Source: Camelus bactrianus (taxonomy: Eukaryota; Chordata; Mammalia; Artiodactyla; Camelidae). Taken from it: a stretch of DNA of 64,000 bases. The notes beneath the pieces are model-generated. The model searched no databases, was not told the DNA's origin, and saw only the letters and a program-made list of their open reading frames with translations. Of this stretch, positions 1-12,116 are shown piece after piece. The translations under genes and the position numbers were made by a program. Position 1 is the first letter of the stretch. Every line of letters begins with the position of its first letter. The stretch covers positions 9,950,501-10,014,500 of the forward strand of contig NC_133559.1 of assembly GCF_048773025.1 (NCBI RefSeq), read 5' to 3'.

Positions 1-692
1 ACTGAGGAGATCTTAAGGATGGTGGAGACAATGAAGACATAGGAGGTGAAGATCAACACAAAGGGAACCAGCAACACCAGGATGCTGAAGAAAAAGATAA
101 CCATCTCCTTCAAGTTGGTGTCTGTGCAGCCCAGTTTTATGACAGGGGAAATGTCACAGAAAAAGTTGTTGATCCGATTGGAGGCACAGAAAGGTACACT
201 AAACACCAGGATGTTGACAACCACAGAGACCAGGAAACCACAGAAGCTTGAGGCTAAAACCAGCTGTGTGCAGGTGGCTCTGTTGACAATGAGTGTGTAG
301 TTGAGAGGGTTACAGATGGCAGCGTAGCGGTCATAGCCCATCACAGCAATTAGAAAACAGTTGGTACAAGCCAAGCCCACAAAGAAATAGAGCTGGGCAG
401 CACAAGCGGGGACAGAAATAGTCGGACTTGTGGACAGCAGGTTGGTCAGCATGTTTGGTACGATGACCAAGGTGTAGCAGGTTTCAGAGCAGGAGAGGAC
501 AAAGAGAAAGAAGTACATAGGGGTGTGCAAAGTCCGATCCAGACAAATGACAGTCATGATGGTGGTATTGGCCATCAGTGTGGTCAGGTAGACCAGTAGG
601 AAGACAAAGAAGAGAAGGATCTGCAGATCCCCCAGGTTTGAGAAGCCTATAAGTATGAACTCGGTGATCATGCTCTGGTTCTGTCTCTTCAT
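1..692 (-). CDS. Olfactory receptor family 10 (OR10T-like), C-terminus beyond the window edge
   Basis: Odorant-sensing seven-helix GPCR expected in the plasma membrane and cilia of olfactory neurons. The reverse strand reads open from an ATG at 692-690 through 230 codons to the left edge. Visible motifs are an N-terminal N-glycosylation site (NQS), LHTPMYFF between TM1 and TM2, MGYDRYAAIC at the end of TM3, the ECL2 stretch FCDISPVIKL and SY in TM5. TM6, TM7 and the stop lie outside the window. A coding region about 310 codons long in one exon is usual for the family. OR10T2 is suggested by the ANTTIMTVI segment and by its minus orientation next to an OR10K gene, but OR10J or OR10R relatives cannot be excluded. 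No defect is seen in the visible part. Confidence 0.85.
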   Translation of the reverse strand, partial: MKRQNQSMITEFILIGFSNLGDLQILLFFVFLLVYLTTLMANTTIMTVICLDRTLHTPMYFFLFVLSCSETCYTLVIVPNMLTNLLSTSPTISVPACAAQLYFFVGLACTNCFLIAVMGYDRYAAICNPLNYTLIVNRATCTQLVLASSFCGFLVSVVVNILVFSVPFCASNRINNFFCDISPVIKLGCTDTNLKEMVIFFFSILVLLVPFVLIFTSYVFIVSTILKISS

Positions 693-899
693 CGATCACC
701 AGGAATCAGATTCAGACGTCCTGAAACTGACAACAAAAAGGATTTGATAAAAGCGAATGCCCCCAAAGAAACCACGTTTGTGTTTCTGTACAAAGTTGAT
801 GATACTGGTCTGACAAAGTGAGTAACAAACAGGTTAAGCACATGACCGGGGAGTGAGGGGAAAGCAGGAGGCATGAGGAGCAGTGACGTAAGTAAATTC

Positions 900-2230
900 C
901 CAATTCAACGATATCTGAAGAAATTTATTTATATGTTTATGAGTTGCTTCCATTTCTTTGTATTCCTTTTTGCACAGAAGGTCCATACATAGTGCGCTAA
1001 ATCGAGAGGTGATTTAGAGCTCTTCCCATCTAATCCTGCCATTTTATTGAAACTGAGGCTCAAAAGGTTAAATCATTTGTTTAACCCACATGAGCATGAG
1101 AGTCCTGAGAAATCACCTATCTTCAAAGCCATTTTATGAAAATATAAATTAGAAAAAAAAAAAGGAATTGAAAAGTCATCTATCCAATCCCTCATACACT
1201 TGACACAAATCCTACTTGTTTATGTGTAATGAAGTATTTTCATTTATTTAAAGGTGTTTAGGTTTATTTACCCATGATCAATTGTGAAGCCTTGGAGATG
1301 GGCTTAGAATGACCCCACATATTGGGGTTTCCCTTGTCATGAGTGCAGGGAATTTGGGATTAAGAATCTAACTAAAGGTCAAATAATGCTCAGAGCATGA
1401 CAAGGCTTGGGCTGACACCTTCATCCCTTTTGGCCTCTACCTCTGCCTTAACCTCTGTTGCTTCCATAAAGTTCTCAGAGCAGCTCTCACCATTATCTGT
1501 GGGAAGACCTGGAGTTTGATTCAGAGATGACGTAATTCTAAAACCTTTACACTAACCTTAGAAAATCATACAATCTTCATATTAGAACAAAGCTCAGGAA
1601 TCTTCTAACTTAATCTGCACCTAATTCTGTGAGCCTTTTAATATAAATTTGGAAAGTATTGTCCAATCACTGTAGTCAGGTTCCAGTTGTAAGGAACCCA
1701 TTATCTCACAAAACAGACTGCTGTCTTCCTGGGTGGCTTAACTGGCTAAACCTTCTTATTCTGAGAGGAACCATGCCTCCTTGAAACATCCACTCTTCGT
1801 TCTTGATTTATTCTCTGCAAATACTCATGAGAATATTAATTCTTTTCTATAAATGACAGCCTTTTAGTTAATTGGAATAAAATGATCATGTGTATTTATG
1901 GGCCTTATTTTCCTCCTAGTGTTCTTAGTTCTCTCAATTATTTCTCCATGATTATCTGGAATTCTCTGTTCTAATCACTATCTCAGGCCATTAAATCATA
2001 CTTTCACTCCTCAATTGTAAGACAAACTGTCTGGTCCACTGCCATCGCACATCATTAATTTCTGTCTCTCTATCTTTACCAGTAACATTACATTTCTTTT
2101 CCTACTATTCTTTACTATTCACAATTAATATGTATCCATCCTTCAAAACCCCAGATTAATATTTATCTCCTAAAAGGATTCCCTGTGTAGTTCTGAGACT
2201 TTGACTACTGTGTGCATTTACTTCTCTGTC
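900..2230. other. Intergenic, no recognised element
   Basis: AT-rich sequence upstream of the minus-strand OR gene. It should contain the 5' non-coding exon and promoter of that gene, since OR genes usually have an upstream untranslated exon, but I cannot place them. There is no convincing coding region. Confidence 0.4.
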
Positions 2231-2255
2231 AGTTTGTTCTGGGATCATTTGTTGG

Positions 2256-2600
2256 CATGAAAGCATAGTGTGGCCAGAAGGATGTGGGCTCTGGAGCTAG
2301 GCTGGCTAGGCTGGGACCATGTCTGCCACTGACTAGCTTTATGATCCTATAGAAATCACTTCCATGTGCATCTAGTTTTCATCTGAAATGGCAATAATAA
2401 TAATAATGATAATAGAAAGAAACCATTTTAGTGAGTACCAAGTGCTCACAATTATGTTCCTAAGTCATAGTAAGTTTTCAGTAAGTGTTAGCTCTTAGTT
2501 CAACCCCTTCATGTTATAGACAAAGAAACTGAGGCCCAAAAAAGTAAAAGGTAAAGATCTAGGTTGTGTAGCTACTTAAAGCAGAGGTGAGACTATACCC
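2256..2600 (+). repeat. MIR-type SINE region
   Basis: The stretch resembles the MIR consensus in order: a GGGCTCTGGAGCTAGGCTGG-like core, TGCCACTGACTAGCT, a CTTCCATGTGCAT-like segment, AATGGCAATAATAATAAT, and AAACTGAGGCCCAAA near 2526. It is diverged, as expected for a repeat older than the placental radiation. It may be two adjacent copies. Confidence 0.6.
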
Positions 2601-3480
2601 CAAATATCCTGAACTGCTCACTGCAGGACTATGTATTCTAATTAACCAGGGTTTTATTTTTAATATTTCCTTTGTACTGTGTGCTTATAAACCAGTGGCT
2701 TAGGAAATAGATCAGGGTCTTCTGATTTTCACACAGACAGTATACTTCACACTTCTAGCTGCTCCTAACTTATTCTTCCATCTGCAATACATTAGGTACA
2801 TTTTTTTCTTCTGCTAAAGTACACATCTGTCCTGCTGTCCAGGTGGTTCCTATTATTTTTCCTACTTTAAGTCATTTTAGGAATATTTTTCTGTTTTACA
2901 CTCTCTTAGTCCTTCTTTAACTCTAATCTCCCTCTGTATTCAGATGGTTGGACTTTGTCCAGCTGGATCTCTGCCTTCACCATATTGTCTCTGTCTATGT
3001 GTTGCCCCCCTGAACCCTGGTGCTATGACCCACTTCACCTGTGTATGGTTTCCACCAGTTCTGCTTTTGAATCTTTCTTTAGTACCCAACATATTTGTAG
3101 GGTGGACTGACAGGTGGTGTTGCTAAGAGAAAAGAGTTGGTGAAATATAACACAAAGGAAGCACTTACTTTATGAGCAGCGTTCTGGCCCAATCCCAGGT
3201 TTCTTTATCCTGTGTCCCATCAAAGTATAAAGAAAGAGAGAAATGGGCAAATTTGGAAGAACATCAGGCAGTATTTTTTTTTCCAGAATTGATTGGGGAA
3301 AATCTAGGAGGTAAGATTAGCCCTTCCAGATGAGAGAAAGCTCTGTTCACTGGCTGGGCTGGATCTAAGTGGACAGATGCAACCTTAGCAGCTCTGTGTC
3401 CCTGAAGGCAGATGCTACAGCAAACCCTGGGTCTTATAGAGTTAGTGTACTCCAGGGGATTGAGGCCTTGAATGGAGGGA
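2600..3480. other. Intergenic, no recognised element
   Basis: Unremarkable AT-rich sequence. Short open frames such as 2944-3126 show no family resemblance and are probably chance. Confidence 0.35.
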
Positions 3481-3484
3481 CTCC

Positions 3485-6400
3485 TTTGAACTTAAAGTAC
3501 AGAAATACCATATACTATACAAGAATGTGGGACAACTGGAATCTTCTTAAACTACTCATGAGGATGTAAAATTGCAACATTTTGCAGACCATTTTGATAG
3601 TTTCTTAAAAAGTTAAACATTCACCTACCAAGTGACCAGGCACTTCCACACCCAAGGTACTTTAAACTCATGTCCACATAGATACTTATACACAAATATT
3701 TATAGAAGTTTTACATATAGTGGCACAAATTTCTAGAACAGTAAAAGTAAAGAAAAACAAAACATGGTATTTCCAGACAAATTCATTGAGAAATAAAAAT
3801 GAACAACTACCGATACACAATAAAATATGGATAAAATCCAAAATTATTGTGCTGAATAAAAGAAACTAGACAACTTTGAATACTGTATTATTCAGTTTAT
3901 ATACAATTCTAGAAAATTTCAAACTAAATTGTAGTAAGAGAAAGCAGATCAATGATTACCTATAAACTGAGAATGAAGGAGGAATGGATTATAACCAATG
4001 GAAGTCAAAAAAATGGGGAAACAGGAACAAAGATCTGATGGAGCAGATATCAGAATGCAAGATCATAGACTTAAACCCACCAATGAAAGGAAACACTTCA
4101 ACTATAAATTTTAATTGCTGTCTAAACACATCAATTAAAAGACAGAGCTGGTCAGACTTTGATAAAAAGTAAGACTCCAATTATATGTTTTCTACAAGAA
4201 GCTAATTTTTTAAATATGAATTTTCAGATAACAGTAAGAATTTAGGATAAAAAAGCACAACCTTTTTATCATTAGAAAGCCAGAGTGACTATTTTAACAT
4301 CAGACAAAATGGACTTCAGCATAAAGAATATTAACAAAAGTAAAGGTGAACATTTTTAAAGATGAAAAAAATTGAGTAAAAAATCTGATGATCAAAAATG
4401 AATATTCATTTTATAAGTTCAAAAACTGGGAAGGAAAAAGTGACAAGATAAAACAAAAGCAGGCAATTCCAAAATGTCGGTGAAGATTTCAATATTCTCT
4501 TTCTGTAATTGATAAAACAAGTAGAAAATAAGTTAATAAAAAATTATATGTCCATTCCTTAAAAATAATGCCAATCTTGACATAATTAATATTTAAAAAA
4601 ATACCACACTCAACGATAGCAGAAAATTATTTTTCATCAAATGCACTTAGCCAATTTGAAAAGGTAGACCACATCCTGGGCCATTAAAGATGTGTTAGGT
4701 GATTTCTAGACTCAGAATCAGTGGAAGCTATCTATTTTGACTGCTTTAAGTCAATGTTGTACTGAAAGTACTAGCCCATGCCATGAGGCAAGGCAAGGAA
4801 ATAAAAGGTAACTGTAGTGGAAAATAACTGAAACTATACTCACAGAAAATGTGATTATTTATATAGAAATTCCTGCAAAGTAAAAAGCTGATAAAACTTT
4901 TTTAATAAAAAAAGTCTGGTAAGTGAATTTAGCAAAGTAGTATGACGTACAAAGAATAAAAGGTCATAAGTTGATGTAAAAAACAGAACTGTATTTCTTT
5001 ACAATACCAACAAAAATGTGAAACTGATACACAAAAGCAATGTAAAATGCTGTCAAAACTATAAAATAGTTTTATATACTGAAAGCTAAAAAGAAAAAAA
5101 GAAAAGAAAAGAAAAACCAAAGAAGACCTAAAAAAAATACAAAGTTATAGCATGCCAATAGATTGAGAAACTCAAAATAGTTAACATGGCAATTATCCTT
5201 AATCTGATTTATTGTCAAGCACAAGTACAATACAGATACAAAGCATAGTCTTCTCTAAAAATTGAAAGATTGATTCTGAAATTTATATGGATATGCAAAG
5301 CACACAGAATAACCAAAACAATTAAGAAATAGATGAAAACATTTAAAATAGAGGAGCACAAGTTGGCAAGATGATCCTGATTTCAAGACATACTATATAG
5401 CACAACATTGACCAGGTGGCATTGGCATAAGAATAGGCATAAATAAATGAGAGATGGAGAGGTACCAACTTCCAGTAACGAAATAAGTGAGTCACGGGGA
5501 AGAAATGTACAGAATGGGGAATGTGCGAATGTAGTCAGTTACGTTGTAATACCTTTGTACAGTGACAGATGGTAACTAGACATAATGTGGTGATTGTTTT
5601 GTAATGGAAAGAAATATCAACTCACTATGTTGTGCATCTGGAACTAACAGTAGTTCATTTATACTTCAATTAAAAATATGTAGACACTGGGAATAAATGC
5701 ATCCAAATGCTAATAATGGTTATCTCCGGGGAGGTGGGGATCATGGGTGATTGTTCATTTTTAATTTATGCTTTTATGTATTTCTAGTTGTCTGTAATGA
5801 ACATGTATTGCTTATAATTAGAAAGTAGATATTAAAAATTAAAAAAAGAGTAGGTACATGAATCAACATAACAGAATGCACAATATAGAAGTACTACCAT
5901 GCATGTAAGGTCAATAGATTTTCAACAAAGTTGCCTAGGTATTTCAATGAAGAAAGAATCGTCGTTTCAGCATATTCTGATGGAAATATTGGATATACAT
6001 ATTAAACAGTATAAACCTTGACTCTTACCTATTCTCATATGAACAATTTAACTAAAAAAAGTCAAAACTGTACACATTTCAAAATAAAACATAAGAGAAA
6101 ATATGCAGCTTGGAATAGATATGTATTTATTAGATAGTAAAAGGAAAACATAAATATTAAAGAGAAAAAGATAGTAAATTGAACTATATGAAATTAAAAA
6201 CTTCTGCTAATGTACAATTAGATAATGTTGATGGTTGCACAGTTCTGTGAGTATATTACTTACTGAACTGTACACTTCAAAAGTGTATATTCTATGGTAT
6301 GAAAATTCTATTTTATTAAAACTATTATTAAAAAGCATGATTAATAAAATGGAAAAATAAACCACATAGTAGGAGTACATATTTGAAAAATATATATCTG

Positions 6401-7210
6401 ATAAATGAGTTGTATTCAGATTACAAAAATAACTTTTACAAAGGAAAAAAAAGACAAACTAATTAAAACATCACAAAACAAGATGTACCAATCGCCAAGA
6501 GCACATGAAAAATGATCAACATGATTAATTTTCAAGAGAATACCTCATGAAAGTCCAGCAAAGTGTCCCTATACATTTAAGAAATTTAAAATAATGAGCA
6601 CACCAAGAGTTGGCTAGGATGTGAAAGCACTGGTACATTCATACATTGCTGATGGGGATTAATTGTGATACAGCCTCTTTGAAAAATGGTTTGGCAGTTT
6701 ATAAATAATCAAACAGCCATTCTACTCCTAGGTACTCACAAAGATAAATGATAAACCACAAAGATAAATGAACATATATGTCTACATAATGACTTAGAAA
6801 CTAATATTCGTTAAGAATTTTATTCTTACTAGCTTTAAGCTGGAAATAATCTAAATGTCCTCAGTAGTTCATGAGATGAATAAATTGTGATGATTAGTAA
6901 ATGGGATACCCTTAAGCAGTAAAAAATTAACTAATAAATTCAACAATATGAATGAGTCTCAAAAACATTATGATAAGTGAAAGAAATGACACAAAAATTT
7001 ATATACTGTTTGATTCTATTTATATTAAATTCTGGAAAAGGGCAAACCATATCAACAGAAAGCAAGATTAGTATTTCTTTTGGGCCAGGGCTGGGTAGGA
7101 CTGACCACAAAGGACAGAAGGAAACTTTTAGGGTTGTAGAAATGTTCCATAACTTGATTGGGTGATTATTGCTTGGATGTATGTATTTGTCAAAACTCAC
7201 CAAACTGTAC
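3485..7210 (+). mobile_element. Patchwork of old L1 fragments (plus strand)
   Basis: Several decayed L1 pieces in plus orientation. L1 3'-type text runs at 3530-4010. A piece resembling the start of ORF2 is at about 4060-4330. ORF2 reverse-transcriptase and C-terminal text follows at about 4620-5460, with further 3' untranslated text at 6600-7210. No long reading frame survives. The mixed order suggests several insertions rather than one element. Confidence 0.6.
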
Positions 7211-7215
7211 ATTTA

Positions 7216-7334
7216 TTTATTTATTTAACATTTTTTTATTGAGTTATAGTCATTTTACAATGTTGTGTCAAATTCCAGTGTAGAGCACAATTTTTCAGTT
7301 ATACATGAACATACATATATTCATTGTCACATTT
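7216..7334 (-). mobile_element. 5'-truncated L1 3' end with perfect target-site duplication
   Basis: About 119 bp matching the reverse complement of the cetartiodactyl L1 3' end, with its A-rich tail seen as the T-rich left edge. It is bounded by identical 15-base copies of CAAACTGTACATTTA at 7201-7215 and 7335-7349. This identifies it as a separate target-primed insertion into the older plus-strand L1. Confidence 0.8.
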
Positions 7335-7364
7335 CAAACTGTACATTTAAGTGAAGAACATTTT

Positions 7365-7850
7365 AAAGAAGTTGTGGTATATTTATATAATGGAATACTA
7401 CTGAGCCATAAAAATTAATAATGCCATTTGCAGCAACATGGATGGACCTGGAGATTGTCATTCTAAGTGAAATAAGCCAGAAAAAGAAAAATACCATATG
7501 ATACCACTTATATGTGGAATCTAAAAAAAAAAAAGACAAATGAACTTATTTGCAAAACAGAAATAGACTCTCAGACATAGAGAACAAACTTGTGGTTACT
7601 GGTGGGGGAGGGTGGTGGGAGGGGATAAATTGGGAGTTAGAGATTTGAGGATACTAACTGATACATATAGAATAGATAAACAAGTTTATACCATATAGCA
7701 CAGGGAACTATATTCAGTGTCTTGTAGTACTTATGGAGAAGAAGAATATGAAAGCAAATATATGTATTGTTCATGTATGACTGAAGTATTGTGCTGTACA
7801 CCAGAAACTGACATAACATTGTAAACTGATCATACTTCAATAAAAAATAT
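7365..7850 (+). mobile_element. L1 3' end (plus strand)
   Basis: The end of an L1: a TGGAATACTACTGAGCCATA-type ORF2 C-terminal segment, then the 3' untranslated region with TAGCACAGGGAACTATATTC and ACTTCAATAAAAAA. It finishes in a short AT microsatellite at about 7845-7865. It is younger-looking than the fragments before it. Confidence 0.8.
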
Positions 7851-7869
7851 ATATATATATATATACAAA

Positions 7870-8975
7870 AAAATTAGGAACATTTTATAGTATTTAATTT
7901 AAGCCTCCAAAAGTTTAAAACAATTATTTTTTGATTTACAATCTCATTTAATTAATTACCTCATTTATTTTAAATTTTAAACTTTATTTGTAAAATAAGC
8001 AATTTAATGAAAATGCTCAGCTAGACTTAAAATTACTTGTTAAAAATTTAGGCTTTTTTGCAGACCACCAGATATTCCTGATTAGAATTTCTATGGACAA
8101 GAATCTGGGAAGATGAATTTGTAATTAAGATCCCTTTTGATTCTTCTAATCGCTAAAGTTGAGAATTACTGGATAAATACCCCAATTTCCTGACCTAAAA
8201 TTCAATGAAAAATTTCCACTTGGTTTCCTGCATTACAGCGTAAACCGTGGTGATTTGTTTTTCAGAATCCATCACAGAGGGACTCCATTTCCAGTTCAGA
8301 CATAGGCTAATTATGCTCATGGCTCCTGCTCCCCAGGTTCCTCAACTAAGACTACCTTTGAGAAACTGGCGACATTGTTTTTCCAAAATAAACTTGACTT
8401 CTAATTAACGTCAAGACAAAGTGTTCAGGGCAGCAGATGAAGCCTCAGGAGTCCAGTGATCACAGTATGTGCATCTAGTAACCACTTCCCGTGTGATTCT
8501 AAGAACTGCATGAACTGCAGCTTCTCAAGACAGTGATTTTGGCTGGACAAGCTGAGCTTCCTGATGAATAGGGGAGGCTGTTTTTATTGATGCAGATGAG
8601 AGCCCCTGTCTCAAGGCAGATTCACTCTCTTCTGTTACTTCCTCAGTTTCTGTTTTTTGGCTTAAATCTACTTTCCTAAGGAGTTGCAGATACTGAATAG
8701 CTGCTTCTGTCTTAATTGCAAGGAGAAGAGCAATGTAGGTACTTACTGAGCAGGGGGAATATTGATCTAGTCTGGGGCTTTGTGGGGTCTAGACCTCAGT
8801 GAGGGGTAGTGCTTATGGACACCTCCACCTAGTGCAATTCTGGATAGTGGCAGGGTTAAGAAGGAGAACCAGGGGCTGCTTTTAACTCCAAGCACTAAAA
8901 GTGATTTGTTGTGGTCCGTATACTTCTCTGAATTTTTCTTGATAATTATACTGGATCATTTCCCTCCCATCTAGA
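7870..8975. other. Intergenic, no recognised element
   Basis: No coding region or repeat family was identified with confidence. Confidence 0.35.
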
Positions 8976-9100
8976 CCCTTCCTTCCTTTCTTCCCTCCTT
9001 CCTTCCTTCCCTCCTTCCTTCCTTCCTCCCTTCCTTCCTTCCTTAGTCTCTCTCTCTCCCTCTCTTCCTCCCTCCCTTCACTCCTTCCTTCTTTCTTTTT
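8976..9100. repeat. CCTT/CTCC-rich polypyrimidine microsatellite
   Basis: Imperfect tandem CTTCC and CCTT units with an interior TCTC tract. The reverse strand is a pure purine run, which explains the Arg/Glu/Gly-rich frame there. It is not a gene. Confidence 0.9.
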
Positions 9101-10435
9101 CTTCAAGATTTAACTCATGATTAAATGAAACAAGTATTTATCAAATCTCTGCTTCTCTTTCTGCTGTCTACTCAAGGATGTATGATTTAAGCCATAATTG
9201 AAAACTGACACTTACACTCCATTTTAATAAAGCAGATTCAGAGTGTTCATGTATACCTAAGAATATAAAAATTCCACTTCTTTATATCTGAGGCTGCCTG
9301 CATAATTTCTCCCAGCTATTTGATTGATACTGTTCCTAAGATGAATATTTGAATATCTCAAGTTTTATACCTGAAAAACATATAGATTTGCCCCCCTTTT
9401 AAGATACACTGTACCCTCAAGTGTTTAGTCACTATATAAATCTAAATTACATAAAATCCCTGTGGAGTATCTAAGAAGTTAGAAAAAAAAGTTAGAGAGT
9501 GTCATCTCTAAGGATCATAACCTGAATTCCATCCACGGGCTCTAAAATATCATAAGGGGACTTCAGGGGACATCTAACTAGAGAACCTTGGACTCCATGA
9601 ATTGAGGAGGCTCTTAGGGGCAGCCCTCAGCTGATGCTCTAAGTCAAGTCTCCTTCTGCATGAAACTGTGCAAGGAGCCTCTGCTTAAGTGCCTTCCATG
9701 CATCCTTACCGTTTATTAGTTATTGTCCTGTCCTCTTTAATTTTAAAATAAGGAGTCTGAATATCCACATTAAGTACCTTACCTGAAGTTGCACGGAGCT
9801 CAACCTAAAATATAGATATTCTCATTCCAAACTGAGTGAGCGTTTCCCTTAGTTTCATAGCCTGTGGGTATTTGGCTGGAAGATTTTATCCTTCTGCTCT
9901 TACATCTTTCTATCTGTAGTACTGACATAACACATTGTGGTGGTCTTTGATATGTTCTTGAGCTGATGGGGGCTGCCTTCTCAGATAAATTGTGCCGCTG
10001 GGTTTCCATACACCATGAAAAGGGCAAATATATCAATCACATCTCATTTAGACTGTGGAGTTATATTAATAGTATATAAAAAAAATCCACTTAACTGAAA
10101 TCATCTGCTCTCATGGGTCTGAGTGACAAGTAATCCAAATAGTTTTTGTTTGTTTGTTATGGCATTGGGGAGATACAGGTACTCCTTCAGAATCAGGTAA
10201 TCCTGGCTTCTGTGGTCTAGACTACAAATCATACTCAGTGGAGTGAGGATATAGTGGGGATTAGACATGGGTTAGTTGAAAGGAGAGCTGGAAAAGGCTT
10301 GGGAAAGTGATAAGACAGTGTTAAGCAATGACCATGAATTTAGGTTTCCCTCGATGTCTTGAAATAGATGGAAATTCATTTGTCTAGGTGGAGGTCTTAT
10401 AAAGAAAGTGTCTCATCAGTTCACCATTCTTGATA
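9100..10435. other. Intergenic, no recognised element
   Basis: AT-rich sequence. No coding region, RNA gene or repeat could be supported. Confidence 0.35.
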
Positions 10436-10439
10436 TAGA

Positions 10440-10515
10440 AAATATATAACTAATATACATGTGTATGTATATATATGTATGTATATATGTGTCTGTGTAT
10501 ATATATATAATGGGG
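10440..10515. repeat. TATG/TA microsatellite
   Basis: Imperfect runs of GTAT and TATA units. Confidence 0.8.
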
Positions 10516-10529
10516 ATACACACAGTATA

Positions 10530-12030
10530 TACATTCTGTGTATTTATATGTAACAGACATATCTTTATAGTTACAGAATGAAAAATTTCTACTGTTCGTT
10601 TAAAGAGCTTTAAAACCAGTGTATGTGAGTTTCCTAACACTAACTTCAAATAAATGAATAATTATACCTACTAAGTTTAGGACTAGTTTCTAGTAATTAA
10701 GAAAAAGCAAAAATTACCACCTCTAAATTATAGGAATAGATAAAATGAGTTTCAGAAACTTCCAGTCATTTACCTTAAGGTCTAGAAAGCTAAGGTTGGC
10801 TATTGACTAGAAAAATGAAAAAAAAAAAATTCTGGTAGCAGGTGCAAATGATTCTTCAACACAGAGTGATATAAAAGTATACAAATATATTAAGAAGTGT
10901 ATAAACAATAATTGGATGTGACCAATACGTGTTAGGTGATTTTTCATCCAGAGAGTTTTTCCTTCTTAGGCTTGGTCAGTTGGGAAACACACACATGAAA
11001 AAATTGTCTCATATAAGGCCTAAAAATGACTTTAGAAATACTCCTTTCTAGCAGTTTGCAAACTGTGTTTAGTAGCAGAATCTCCAAAAGGAATCTTACT
11101 GATACAGCAAGATATAAAATATATAAAGCCTATGATTTATATTAGGAGTTGGAATCTGGAAAACTGCCCAATTGTCCCATTCTCTCTCACTTTCTGTGAC
11201 AAACTTGGCCATTTTTGTGAAAACTATTTTTCCAAGTTTCTCTGAGGCAGCTAAAATGGGAAAAGTGAAGGGTGGTACAAAATGACCTAAAGTTAATGTC
11301 TTTTTTTTTTTTTAAATCTACCTTAGTGACTCTTAGTTCCTGAAAGAGGAGAATATTTGTTTAAACTAATGTTATCTTCTGTTCTATCCTTGGCTTAGTG
11401 CTCTACTTTGTGGACCCTCCAGAAGTGTTTCTGATTAGTCTGTTGTTGTCGTTTTGTTAGAAATAACAGTAAAGGTTTTTTCCTTTTTTCTTATTGTTTT
11501 GGGTATTGACTTAAAATTGTTGTAATGAACAATTGACATGATGTATGTGATATTCTCACCACATATCTTAGCATATAATAAGCTGCCAATAAACACAAAT
11601 CCTCTTACACTTTTGCTTAGAGTTTATCTAATTCTTCCTCTCCCTTCTCATTTTCTGGTTGATAATCTGAAGTTCACATGCTGTGTCTGAGCACTACTCA
11701 TTTCTTTTATTCCACGCTCTGATCAAGTTCAGATAGCTGAAGTTAACCATTATTCTCAGTTTTGGAGAGCTAGTTGCCTTGGGCTTGTAGTGAGCAAGAA
11801 AAACACAATAATTCATTAGATAATTCATAAGTAAGATACAAGGGAAACCTAATAGCCAAGTGCTTAATCCTCTGCTAGAGAGAGAACATTTTCTGAGGCT
11901 CAGACAAAGCCTCCTAACTGGTCGCCAGTTATCCTATTCTGTGTTTAGCCTTAATTCTTATTTCAGCAGATGTTTCTTGGAGGGAATGAATGAGTTCCAC
12001 CAAACGTTTAGAAATGCCTGCCAGCTGCAG
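10530..12030. other. Upstream region of the OR10K-type gene
   Basis: About 1.5 kb without coding potential. It is a plausible home for the promoter and untranslated first exon of the OR gene that follows, but no TATA box or O/E-type site stands out enough to be annotated. Confidence 0.3.
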
Positions 12031-12074
12031 ACTTTGTGCTGAGTTTCCCGTGCATTTCTCCCTCCCTGGAGCCG

Positions 12075-12108
12075 GGCCTCTGGCTCTGGCTCTGGCTCTC
12101 CTGTGCAG
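12075..12108 (+). promoter_or_regulatory. Candidate 3' splice site of an OR 5'-UTR intron
   Basis: A pyrimidine-rich stretch with repeated GGCTCT units leads to GTGCAG at 12103-12108, eight bases before the ATG. OR genes commonly splice an untranslated exon onto the coding exon close to the start codon, so this fits that use. It is inferred from sequence form only. Confidence 0.4.
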
Positions 12109-12116
12109 CAGTGACC

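Noticed and set aside
8882-9106. Arg/Glu/Gly-rich minus-strand frame
   Set aside because: Translation of a polypurine microsatellite.
12036-12116. N-terminal extension of the OR10K-type protein
   Set aside because: The extended frame starts at a GTG, not ATG, and contains the likely splice acceptor. The ATG at 12117 gives the normal length.
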